A stretch of DNA of 19,119 bases. It comes from Methylacidiphilum sp. (GTDB taxonomy: Bacteria; Verrucomicrobiota; Verrucomicrobiia; CAIQCK01). Shown one piece after another: positions 5,789 to 12,320 of the stretch; the first letter of the stretch is position 1, and each line of letters begins with the position of its first letter. The stretch spans positions 1 to 19,119 of the forward strand of contig DYDC01000016.1 of assembly GCA_020718125.1 (NCBI GenBank). Direction: 5' to 3'. A program made the position numbers and the translations under genes. The notes under the pieces are model-generated. The model worked only from the letters and a program-made list of their open reading frames with translations. It made no database searches and was not told where the DNA came from.

Positions 5789-6864
5789 GAACGGTCATCA
5801 CAGTCAAAGACCTGGCGCACCTCAAGGCGCGCAGCAGCAACGAATACGTTGCCCCGGCCAACGCCATCTTGACGCCCTCCGCCGCCGATTTCCTGCGCCA
5901 TTTGGGCGTCAGCGTGCGGTTTGACGGTGCCGCTGCCACGAGCCAGCCCCCGGCAAAGAAGCCGGCGGGCGGTGGCGCTTACGTCTCCGACGCGAGCGCG
6001 GTGGCTCGCCCAAAAGCAGAGCACGCGAAGCTGTTCGCGTCAAAAGAAGCCCAGGCGATCAAGGACCAGATTTGCAGTGTCGGCCATCGTCTCTGGAAGC
6101 GCGAATACGTGGACGGCAACGGCGGCAACATCAGCTTCCGCATCGGCGAGAACGAGGTGCTCTGCACCCCGACGCTCGTGAGCAAAGGCATGCTGACGCC
6201 GGAGGACATCTGCCTGTCGGACCTGGATGGAAACCAACTGGCCGGCACGAAGAAGCGGACCAGCGAGATTCTGCTGCACCTCGAAATCATGAAGGCCAAC
6301 CCGAAGGCCCGCGCTTGTGTCCACGCGCACCCGCCGCACGCCACCGCGTATGCAATCACCGACGCCTGCGTGCCGTCCTGCATGATCCCGGAAATGGAGG
6401 TGCTCGTGGGCAAGGTCGGCCGGACGCCTTACGAGACGCCGGGCACCAAGGCTTTCGCCGAAACCGTGTTGCCTGTCTGCAAGGACCACAACGCGATCCT
6501 GCTGCAAAACCACGGTGTCATCACCTGGGCCGATGATCTGGAGCGGGCGTATTGGTTCATGGAGATCGTGGACGCCTACTGCCGGACGGTCGTGATCGCG
6601 TCACACATCGGCGGTCAGATGACCTACATGTCGCCCGGCAAAGTCGGCGACCTGCTCAAGATCAAGCAAACGCTCGGCCTGCCGGACGCCCGCTACAACT
6701 TGAAACCCGCCGACTACTGCGCCTGCGAGTTCCGTCCAGGCGCCGTGTGCGGCACAACCTCGCAGAAGTCTTCAACGGCGGCGGATGGCGAAGCGGAGAC
6801 GCCGGAAGCGGAAGCCGTGGTCCAGATGGTGACCGACGAAGTGATGCGGGCGCTGGCCCGGTAG
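5785..6864 (+). CDS. class II aldolase (L-fuculose/rhamnulose-1-phosphate type) with targeting extensions
   Basis: It encodes 359 residues. The core (about 90-315) is a zinc-dependent class II aldolase domain (AraD/FucA family). FucA-type enzymes split L-fuculose-1-phosphate, and related ones L-rhamnulose-1-phosphate, into DHAP and L-lactaldehyde. Visible features are GNGGNISFRIG, the catalytic Glu161 in TSEILLHLE, zinc ligands His180 and His182 in VHAHPPH, and His243 in LQNHGVITW. An N-terminal extension of about 90 residues includes ITVKDLAHL and AILTPSAADFLRHLGV. These resemble a motif found at the N-terminus of several BMC cargo proteins such as EutQ/EutT. A Gly/Ala/Pro linker joins it to the core. 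The last residues, EAVVQMVTDEVMRALAR, form a predicted amphipathic helix, a C-terminal encapsulation peptide. The ATG at 5785 overlaps the stop of BMC-P3. Substrate assignment rests on the PVM context. Confidence 0.9.
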   Translation: MRTVITVKDLAHLKARSSNEYVAPANAILTPSAADFLRHLGVSVRFDGAAATSQPPAKKPAGGGAYVSDASAVARPKAEHAKLFASKEAQAIKDQICSVGHRLWKREYVDGNGGNISFRIGENEVLCTPTLVSKGMLTPEDICLSDLDGNQLAGTKKRTSEILLHLEIMKANPKARACVHAHPPHATAYAITDACVPSCMIPEMEVLVGKVGRTPYETPGTKAFAETVLPVCKDHNAILLQNHGVITWADDLERAYWFMEIVDAYCRTVVIASHIGGQMTYMSPGKVGDLLKIKQTLGLPDARYNLKPADYCACEFRPGAVCGTTSQKSSTAADGEAETPEAEAVVQMVTDEVMRALAR

Positions 6865-6869
6865 CCCCC

Positions 6870-8192
6870 ATGCAGAAGTCACTCGACACGAAGCTGGCCG
6901 AAATCCGGAAGGACCCTAACAGCCGCGCGTTCATCCTCGCCGACGCGAAAGACCCGGACATGGCGCGGGGCATTCAGGCGCTCGGACCGGCGATGCGCAG
7001 CGATCCGCGCGCGGGCGCCCGGCGGGCGATGAATTCCCCGGAGGCATTCCCCGACAGCGAGATCGGCCATCGGACCGTCGTGGATTTCGACGCGCTCATT
7101 CATGCCGTCGTGCAACAGGGCTTGGTGGACATCATGCTGATGTCCGCTGCGACAAGCGAGCGGCTGACGATCAAGGAGCGGCTTTTCGACAACAGCCACG
7201 TCACCCCCGCCGCGCGCGCCAACGACACCACCGACATCTGGGTCGTTCGCGACGGGGTCTATCCGAAAGAAGCCTCGCGCCCGTTCCGCAGCGCCACGAT
7301 TGACCACATCCAGTGCGGCAAGCTGGAGTGCGCGCCCCACGAGCGCGTGCTGGGCGCGAACCTCGGCCTCTACTCGGTCACGTTTGTGAACAACCTCGAA
7401 CGCGACATGGAAACGCTGCGCGAGTTCAAGCGGTTCCGCGAAGAGGCCGAGCGGCGCGGATTCCGTTACTTCCTGGAGATCTTCGACCCGAACGTCCACA
7501 GCGGCATCCCGGTTGAAAAGATCGGCGCGTTCGTCAATGACAGCATCGTGCGCTCGCTGGCGGGTGTGACCGGACGCGGTCGTCCGGTGTTCCTGAAGAT
7601 GGTCTATCACGGCCCCAAGTTCACCGAGGAGTTGGCGAACTACGACACCACCATTCCCGTCGGCATCCTCGGCGGCGGCGCGGGCACCACTTACGATGCG
7701 TTCAAGCTGATCGCCGAGGTGCAGAAATACGGCGCACGAATCGCCCTCTTCGGCCGGAAGATCAACAACGCGGAGCACCAGCTCGCGTTCATCGAGATGT
7801 TGCACCGCATCGTGAACGGGAAGATTTCACCGGAGGAAGCCGTCCGCGCCTACCACGGTGTTCTGCAAGGACTCGGCATCAAACCACATCGGTCATTGGA
7901 CGAGGACATGCAGCTCACCGACACCTCGATGAGCTACGCTGAGTCGGCAAGGATGGTCGTGACACGCAAGGTGTCTGGTTCTGTAGCGGCGGTCTCTGAC
8001 CGCCGGGAAATTGGACGCAAGACTGCCGGCGGTCACAAACCGCCGCTACAGGTAAGCGCGCCGCAAGCCGACAACGCTTCCCCCATCCTGCCCGACGGTA
8101 AGCCCGACTTCAGCCGAATGACCAGCGCCCAGCGTGTCGCCTATCACAGGCTGCGGCTCGACAGGAAGCTGGGCGTCTCTCGTGGCACTTGA
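6870..8192 (+). CDS. conserved BMC-associated protein, possible TIM-barrel class I (DhnA-like) aldolase/lyase; repeat inserted near C-terminus
   Basis: It encodes 440 residues and is last in the BMC operon, 5 bases after the aldolase stop. I do not recognise a characterised family with certainty. The body has alternating helix and strand segments such as LVDIMLMSAATSERLTIKE, RYFLEIFDPNVHSGIPVEK, VFLKMVYHGPK and VPVGILGGGAGTT-like IPVGILGGGAGTTYDA, followed by ARIALFGRKIN. This suggests an (alpha/beta)8 barrel. The last two resemble the Schiff-base strand and the phosphate-binding Gly-rich strand of DhnA/LsrF aldolases, making Lys243 a candidate catalytic lysine. The C-terminus (about 419-438, DFSRMTSAQRVAYHRLRLDR) is an amphipathic helix. 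Codons in 7981-8051 are a palindromic repeat that stays open in frame. No good ribosome-binding site is seen before the ATG; coupling to the aldolase is likely. Confidence 0.8.
   Translation: MQKSLDTKLAEIRKDPNSRAFILADAKDPDMARGIQALGPAMRSDPRAGARRAMNSPEAFPDSEIGHRTVVDFDALIHAVVQQGLVDIMLMSAATSERLTIKERLFDNSHVTPAARANDTTDIWVVRDGVYPKEASRPFRSATIDHIQCGKLECAPHERVLGANLGLYSVTFVNNLERDMETLREFKRFREEAERRGFRYFLEIFDPNVHSGIPVEKIGAFVNDSIVRSLAGVTGRGRPVFLKMVYHGPKFTEELANYDTTIPVGILGGGAGTTYDAFKLIAEVQKYGARIALFGRKINNAEHQLAFIEMLHRIVNGKISPEEAVRAYHGVLQGLGIKPHRSLDEDMQLTDTSMSYAESARMVVTRKVSGSVAAVSDRREIGRKTAGGHKPPLQVSAPQADNASPILPDGKPDFSRMTSAQRVAYHRLRLDRKLGVSRGT
7981..8051. repeat. 71-bp REP-like double palindrome inside the last BMC gene
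   Basis: The outer arms CTGTAGCGGCGGT (7981-7993) and ACCGCCGCTACAG (8039-8051) are perfect 13-bp inverted repeats. Nested inside them, GACCGCCGG (7998-8006) pairs with CCGGCGGTC (8026-8034). Each half can also fold alone: 7987-7994 with 7998-8005, and 8027-8033 with 8039-8045. Such CTGTAGCGGCGGTCTCTGACCGCCG elements are, to my recollection, dispersed intergenically in verrucomicrobial genomes. Here the element lies inside a coding frame, adding about 24 residues (GSVAAVSDRREIGRK and following) to a linker without creating a stop. Confidence 0.8.
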
Positions 8193-8195
8193 GCA

Positions 8196-8238
8196 GTTGC
8201 GCCGCGGTTGAAATCCCGCTGTCTGCACGCGCCGCAAC
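8196..8238 (+). other. stem-loop at the 3' end of the BMC operon
   Basis: GTTGCGCCGCG (8196-8206) pairs with CGCGCCGCAAC (8228-8238) at 10 of 11 positions, with a 21-base loop, starting 3 bases after the last BMC stop codon. No T-tract follows, so it is not a classic intrinsic terminator. It may mark or protect the 3' end of the operon transcript. The assignment is tentative. Confidence 0.3.
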
Positions 8239-8261
8239 ATCTCCGTGACCGCTTCCCGCCG

Positions 8262-8291
8262 TTGACGCTGTCTGCCGCTTTGCCCTACACT
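8262..8291 (+). promoter_or_regulatory. sigma70-like promoter, apparently leaderless, of the restriction-methylation gene
   Basis: TTGACG (8262-8267) and TACACT (8286-8291) are separated by 18 bases. The ATG of the downstream gene begins at 8299, 7 bases after the -10 box, right where transcription should start. No ribosome-binding site precedes the ATG. Together these point to a leaderless mRNA. The same arrangement occurs upstream of the vapB-like gene (17618-17646). Confidence 0.55.
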
Positions 8292-8298
8292 GCGCGGC

Positions 8299-11200
8299 AT
8301 GAGCGCGATTGCCGAGTATCTCGGAGCACTGCGGGCAAACATCAAAGAAGGCGACTACACCGAGCACACGCACCGCCCCGCGCTGAAGGCGATGCTTGAA
8401 GCAGTGGGCAAGGAAGTTGTCGCCACCAACGAACCGGGGCGCATTGTCTGCGGCGCTCCTGACTTTATCATCACCCGCAACAAAACCCCGCTCGGCCACG
8501 TCGAGACCAAGGACATCGGCATCAACCTCCAGGAGATGGAGCGCGGCAAGGGGCCGAACGGCGACCAGTTCCGACGCTACAGCGGCGCGCTGCGCAATTG
8601 GATTCTCACAGACTACTTGGAGTTCCATTGGTTTGTGGATGGCGAGAAGCGGATGACCGTCTGCATCGCGGAACTGGACGCCAAGAAGAAACTCAAACCG
8701 ACGGGGGACGGCGAAGAAAAGCTCGCCCAACTTCTGGATTCCTTCTTTAAGCAACCCGCCCTCACCGTGGGCACCGCGCAAGAGCTTGCCCGGCGCATGG
8801 CCGCCATGACCCGCAACGTCCGCGACCTCATCATCGGCACCTTCCAGCACGAGCAGGAAAAAGGCTGGCTGCACAACTGGCTCACGGCTTTTCGCGAAAC
8901 GCTCATTCCCGACCTCGACGAAGCACAATTCGCCGACATGTTCGCCCAGACCATTGCCTACGGTCTCTTTGCCGCCGCGGTTCACGCGCCTTCCAACGAG
9001 GATTTCGCCCGCAAGTCCGCAGCCTGGGCCATCCCGAAGACGAACCCCTTCCTCCGCAAGCTCTTCTCCGAGGTCGCCGGCCCCGACATGCCGCCTACCA
9101 TTGATTGGGCCGTGGACGACATTGTGGAATTGCTCAAACACGCCGACATGGTTGCCATCCTCAAAGACTTCGGCAAAGGCAAGGGCAAGGAAGACCCGGT
9201 CGTTCACTTCTACGAAACCTTCCTGGGCGCCTACGACAGCCGGATGCGCAAACTGCGCGGCGTCTTCTACACGCCGGAGCCGGGCGTCAGCTACATCGTC
9301 CGCTCGATTGACTGGCTTTTGAAAACCCGCTTCAAACGCCCGAAAGGTCTGGCCGACGAAAACACCCTCATCCTCGATCCCGCCGTCGGCACCGCCACCT
9401 TCATCTTCTTCGTTATTGCCCACATCTTCCAGAGCTTCGCCAAACAGAAAGGCGCGTGGGACAGCTACGTCGCCAGCCACTTGCTCAACCGCATCTTCGG
9501 CTTCGAGATTCTCATGGCCCCATACGCCGTCGCACATCTCAAGATCGGCATGCAACTGGAGCAAACCGGCTACAGCTTCGGCTCCGACCAGCGCCTTGGC
9601 ATCTACCTCACCAACACGCTGGAGGAAGCCGCCAAACGCAGCGAGCAGATGTTCGCCCAATGGATTTCTGACGAGGCCAACGCCGCCGCCGAAATCAAAC
9701 GCGATCGCCCCATCCTCGTCGTCCTCGGCAACCCGCCCTATTCCAACTTCGGCATGATGAACAAGGGCGAGTGGATTCAACACTTGCTCGGCGACTACAA
9801 GAAGGGCCTGAAGGAAAAGAAGCTCAACCTCGACGACGATTTCATCAAGTTCATCCGCTTCGCCCAGTGGCGTGTCGAGAAGACCGGCCACGGCATCGTC
9901 GGCTTTGTTACGAGCAACACCTACCTCGAAGGCCTCACGCATCGCCGGATGCGCGAGTGCCTGATGGAGACCTTCAACGAGATTTTCATCCTCAACCTCC
10001 ACGGCAGCGCCAAGAAAAAGGAAATCGCGCCGGACGGCTCCAAGGACGAAAACATCTTCGACATCACCGTCGGCGTCTCCATCGCGCTTTTCGTCAAACT
10101 GCCGAAGCAGACCGGTTGTCGCGTCCACTACGCTGACCTTTGGGGTTCGCGGGAGAACAAATACAAGGTGCTGTTTGATACCGATGCGGCCTCCACACAT
10201 TGGAAGGAACTCAAACCCGCTGCGCCGCACTTTTATTTCTCGCCGAAGGATTTCCGAGCCGACGACGAATACAAAGCTGGCTGGAGCCTCGGCGATATTT
10301 TCGACGTCTGGCAGAACGGCTTGAAGACCGACCGCGACGAGTTGTTCTTCGATCTCGACCGCGAGACTTTGCGCAAGCGGATGGAGACATTCTATTCGGA
10401 AGACTGCGACGAAGCGTTCAAGTCTCAGTATCGCATCGTTGCCTCATCGAGTTACGACATTGAGGCGCGGCGCAAAGAAACCCGGTTTGATGAAACGAAT
10501 ATTCGCCGATGCCTCTATCGGCCATTTGATGTCCGCTGGCTTTACTACAACCCTCAACTCACCAGTCGCCCCGCCTACGAAGTGATGCAGCACATGCTTT
10601 CTGCGAACGTCGCGCTCGTCACGACCCGGCAAACCGCGGAAAAGTTTGACGCGCTCTGCACCAACGCGCTCGCCGGGCATAAGTCTGTCGCCGCTTATGA
10701 CATCAACACCGTCTTCCCTCTTTTTCTCTACGAGACTGAGAAGCGGAAAAAGAGCGAGTGGGGCAAGGCCGTCACGATGGCGTTGTTTGAATCGTCACCG
10801 GGTTATCAAACGCGCCGCCCTAACTTCAGCCATGGGTTTATGAAAGCGCTGGCGGAGAAACTGAAGCTGCCTCAACCAGCGCCGCAGGCAATGCCGAAAG
10901 GCATCTCCGCAGAAGACATCTTCCACTACGCCTACGCGGTGTTTCACTCGCCGACGTATCGGAGCCGTTACGCGGAGTTCTTGAAGATAGATTTCCCGCG
11001 TCTACCGCTGACGGGCGACGTGAAGCTGTTTCGCGCGCTGGCGGCCAAAGGCGAGAACTTGGTCGCGTTGCACCTGATGGAATCGCCGAAGCTGGCGGAG
11101 TTCATCACCGAATGGCCGGTGAAAGGCAGCAACGTGGTGGAGAAGGTGCAATACACCGACAACGACAAGCGTGTCTGGATCAACGCGAAGCAATACTTCG

Positions 11201-11397
11201 GCGGCGTGCCGAAGGCGGTTTGGGAATTTCACATTGGCGGCTATCAGGTGTGCGACAAATGGCTGAAGGACCGCAAAGGCCGGGAGCTTTCCTACGACGA
11301 CGTGCAGCACTACCAGAAGACTGTCGTCGCGCTCAGCAAGACGATGCGGTTGATGGCGGAAATAGACGCGCTAATTCCAAAATGGCCGATTGCATGA
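8299..11397 (+). CDS. single-chain restriction-methylation enzyme (type ISP-like without helicase)
   Basis: It encodes 1032 residues. A methylase of this family modifies adenine in its recognition site and the attached nuclease cuts unmodified foreign DNA. The order is as follows. Residues 15-110 form a PD-(D/E)xK-type nuclease candidate, with Glu22, GAPDFIITR (Asp55) and HVETKD (Glu69, Lys71). Residues 120-330 form a helical connector. A gamma-type N6-adenine methyltransferase follows, with SAM motif I DPAVGTATF (Asp360) and motif IV NPPY (Asn478 to Tyr481). About 640-1030 is a C-terminal region that resembles type ISP specificity modules. True type ISP enzymes (LlaGI, LlaBIII) are about 1500-1600 residues and carry a helicase between nuclease and methylase. 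None is seen here, so it should behave more like a type IIG enzyme. It is intact and single-gene, has no neighbouring hsdS or helicase, and next to hicAB suggests a small defence island. Confidence 0.85.
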   Translation: MSAIAEYLGALRANIKEGDYTEHTHRPALKAMLEAVGKEVVATNEPGRIVCGAPDFIITRNKTPLGHVETKDIGINLQEMERGKGPNGDQFRRYSGALRNWILTDYLEFHWFVDGEKRMTVCIAELDAKKKLKPTGDGEEKLAQLLDSFFKQPALTVGTAQELARRMAAMTRNVRDLIIGTFQHEQEKGWLHNWLTAFRETLIPDLDEAQFADMFAQTIAYGLFAAAVHAPSNEDFARKSAAWAIPKTNPFLRKLFSEVAGPDMPPTIDWAVDDIVELLKHADMVAILKDFGKGKGKEDPVVHFYETFLGAYDSRMRKLRGVFYTPEPGVSYIVRSIDWLLKTRFKRPKGLADENTLILDPAVGTATFIFFVIAHIFQSFAKQKGAWDSYVASHLLNRIFGFEILMAPYAVAHLKIGMQLEQTGYSFGSDQRLGIYLTNTLEEAAKRSEQMFAQWISDEANAAAEIKRDRPILVVLGNPPYSNFGMMNKGEWIQHLLGDYKKGLKEKKLNLDDDFIKFIRFAQWRVEKTGHGIVGFVTSNTYLEGLTHRRMRECLMETFNEIFILNLHGSAKKKEIAPDGSKDENIFDITVGVSIALFVKLPKQTGCRVHYADLWGSRENKYKVLFDTDAASTHWKELKPAAPHFYFSPKDFRADDEYKAGWSLGDIFDVWQNGLKTDRDELFFDLDRETLRKRMETFYSEDCDEAFKSQYRIVASSSYDIEARRKETRFDETNIRRCLYRPFDVRWLYYNPQLTSRPAYEVMQHMLSANVALVTTRQTAEKFDALCTNALAGHKSVAAYDINTVFPLFLYETEKRKKSEWGKAVTMALFESSPGYQTRRPNFSHGFMKALAEKLKLPQPAPQAMPKGISAEDIFHYAYAVFHSPTYRSRYAEFLKIDFPRLPLTGDVKLFRALAAKGENLVALHLMESPKLAEFITEWPVKGSNVVEKVQYTDNDKRVWINAKQYFGGVPKAVWEFHIGGYQVCDKWLKDRKGRELSYDDVQHYQKTVVALSKTMRLMAEIDALIPKWPIA

Positions 11398-11417
11398 GGG
11401 AACGGACTTTCGCCGCC

Positions 11418-11618
11418 TCATTTCTGCGGCGTGATGATGAACTTGGAGTCGGGCGTTGCCGTGATCTTCACGTTGCCGTCCCATGCGGTGCCGTAGATGG
11501 CTTTCACGATGCGCACGTTCCGCCACCCCAAAGCAGGGCGCAGTAAAATCTCCGTGACCTGGCGATGGCCGGCAATGAATCCATCAGGAATCAGGAACCG
11601 ACCCTGACGACTGCTCAT
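11418..11618 (-). CDS. 66-codon frame of unknown function, possibly a gene remnant
   Basis: The frame encodes 66 residues, beginning MSSRQGRFLIPDGFIAGHRQ and ending DGNVKITATPDSKFIITPQK. It starts 15 bases downstream of the hicB stop on the same strand and could be the third gene of that unit. No ribosome-binding site is clear. The end has the look of a genuine protein C-terminus, so it may be the tail of a larger gene lost by rearrangement. It has no family match I recognise, no membrane segment and no signal peptide. The frame faces the end of the restriction-methylation gene; a 6-bp hairpin (11411-11416/11426-11431) overlaps its stop region. Confidence 0.3.
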   Translation of the reverse strand: MSSRQGRFLIPDGFIAGHRQVTEILLRPALGWRNVRIVKAIYGTAWDGNVKITATPDSKFIITPQK

Positions 11619-11633
11619 TCTCAGGCGGTCAGT

Positions 11634-11849
11634 TCACGCATAGACCAAGCGGCCACGCGGCTGAGGGACTGGCGCGCCGTCCTCCTTGGCGGTCTTGATC
11701 CAGAGGCGGATGGCGTCCTCGGCGTTGCGGATGGCACTGGGCCGGGTCTTGCCGTGGGCCATGCAGCCGGGCAACTCCGGCACTTCGACAACGAAGGCGC
11801 CGTCCTCGTCGCTCCACCAGACAATCATTTCGTAGGTCTCGCTGTTCAT
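11634..11849 (-). CDS. hicB: HicB-like antitoxin
   Basis: It encodes 71 residues with the HicB partial RNase-H fold: YEMIVWWSDEDGAFVVEVPE, then LPGCMAHGKTRPSAIRNAEDAI. The x-D-G-x-F-x-V-x-V-P-E-L-P-G-C pattern is diagnostic of the family. HicB binds and neutralises the HicA RNase. Many HicB proteins carry a C-terminal helix-turn-helix or ribbon-helix-helix for autorepression; this one ends soon after the core (PQPRGRLVYA) and has none, so autoregulation by HicB alone is not evident. The ATG at 11849 overlaps the hicA stop by 4 bases (ATGA), which supports this start over upstream in-frame starts that would overlap hicA heavily. Confidence 0.88.
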   Translation of the reverse strand: MNSETYEMIVWWSDEDGAFVVEVPELPGCMAHGKTRPSAIRNAEDAIRLWIKTAKEDGAPVPQPRGRLVYA

Positions 11850-12088
11850 AACAGTTTGTAGCTTGCCAGAGTTTTTCGGACTTGTCGAACTTGATACGGT
11901 TTGGCTTTGGCGCCGTCGCGCTGGAGGTTGAGCCGCTCGCGCACACCGGGACGGGTGAAGATATGGTGGCTGCCCTGGGTGCGCATCCGGAAGCCCTTGG
12001 CCTGTAGCAAATGGCAAACTTCCTCGAAACGGAAGTTGGCATCGGATTCGCCGCGCAGCAGCTTTTCGACGGTCTTTTCGACGCTCAT
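11846..12088 (-). CDS. hicA: HicA-like mRNA interferase toxin
   Basis: It encodes 80 residues with a double-stranded-RNA-binding-like HicA fold. The core runs from FEEVCHLLQAKGFRMRTQGS through HHIFTRPG to YQVRQVRKTL. HicA toxins cleave mRNA and use the histidine of the G-S-H-H motif (here His41/His42). The N-terminus is about 20 residues longer than minimal HicA proteins (MSVEKTVEKLLRGESDANFR), a variant seen in some families. It lies upstream of hicB in the usual toxin-first order, with a 4-base overlap. No ribosome-binding site or clear promoter was found upstream. Confidence 0.85.
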   Translation of the reverse strand: MSVEKTVEKLLRGESDANFRFEEVCHLLQAKGFRMRTQGSHHIFTRPGVRERLNLQRDGAKAKPYQVRQVRKTLASYKLL

Positions 12089-12175
12089 GCCGGGGTGACG
12101 ATGCTCATTTGAACGGCAAGAGCCGGTGATTTGTTCACGCCGCTATCTCCGCAGCACCGCGTGAAACGCAGTGAA

Positions 12176-12190
12176 CCACGTCGGACGTGG
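12176..12190. promoter_or_regulatory. 15-bp palindrome in the divergent hicA / dehydroquinate synthase-like intergenic region
   Basis: CCACGTC-G-GACGTGG is a perfect 7-bp inverted repeat around one central base. It lies between the - strand hicA (start 12088) and the + strand gene at 12321. The single-base spacer does not favour an RNA hairpin but suits a dimeric repressor site. No promoter boxes could be placed with confidence near it. The rest of 12089-12320 holds no gene I can support. Confidence 0.3.
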
Positions 12191-12320
12191 CAAGCATTGA
12201 TCAAGTCGTTCATTGATGGACAGAGTGTCGCGCCGACCGGAAATGCCGGCAAGGATTTTCTAGTGGCGTGCGGACGGCGGGCGGTGGCATCCTCCGCGTC
12301 TGTGAAGAAGTTGGATTAAC

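Noticed and set aside
7981..8051. Intrinsic terminator for the BMC operon
   Set aside because: The palindrome lies inside the coding frame with 47 more codons after it and no T-tract.
8110..10230. Long open frame of 706 codons on the - strand
   Set aside because: It is antisense to the restriction-methylation gene, whose product has clear motifs. The antisense translation is biased in composition with no recognisable family.
11405..11435. Bidirectional terminator between the restriction-methylation gene and the 66-codon frame
   Set aside because: The stem is only 6 bp with a 9-base loop and no T-run on either side.
12131..12319. 62-codon + strand frame before the cyclase homologue
   Set aside because: No ribosome-binding site, mixed composition and no protein-like pattern; it covers the palindrome and is more likely intergenic.
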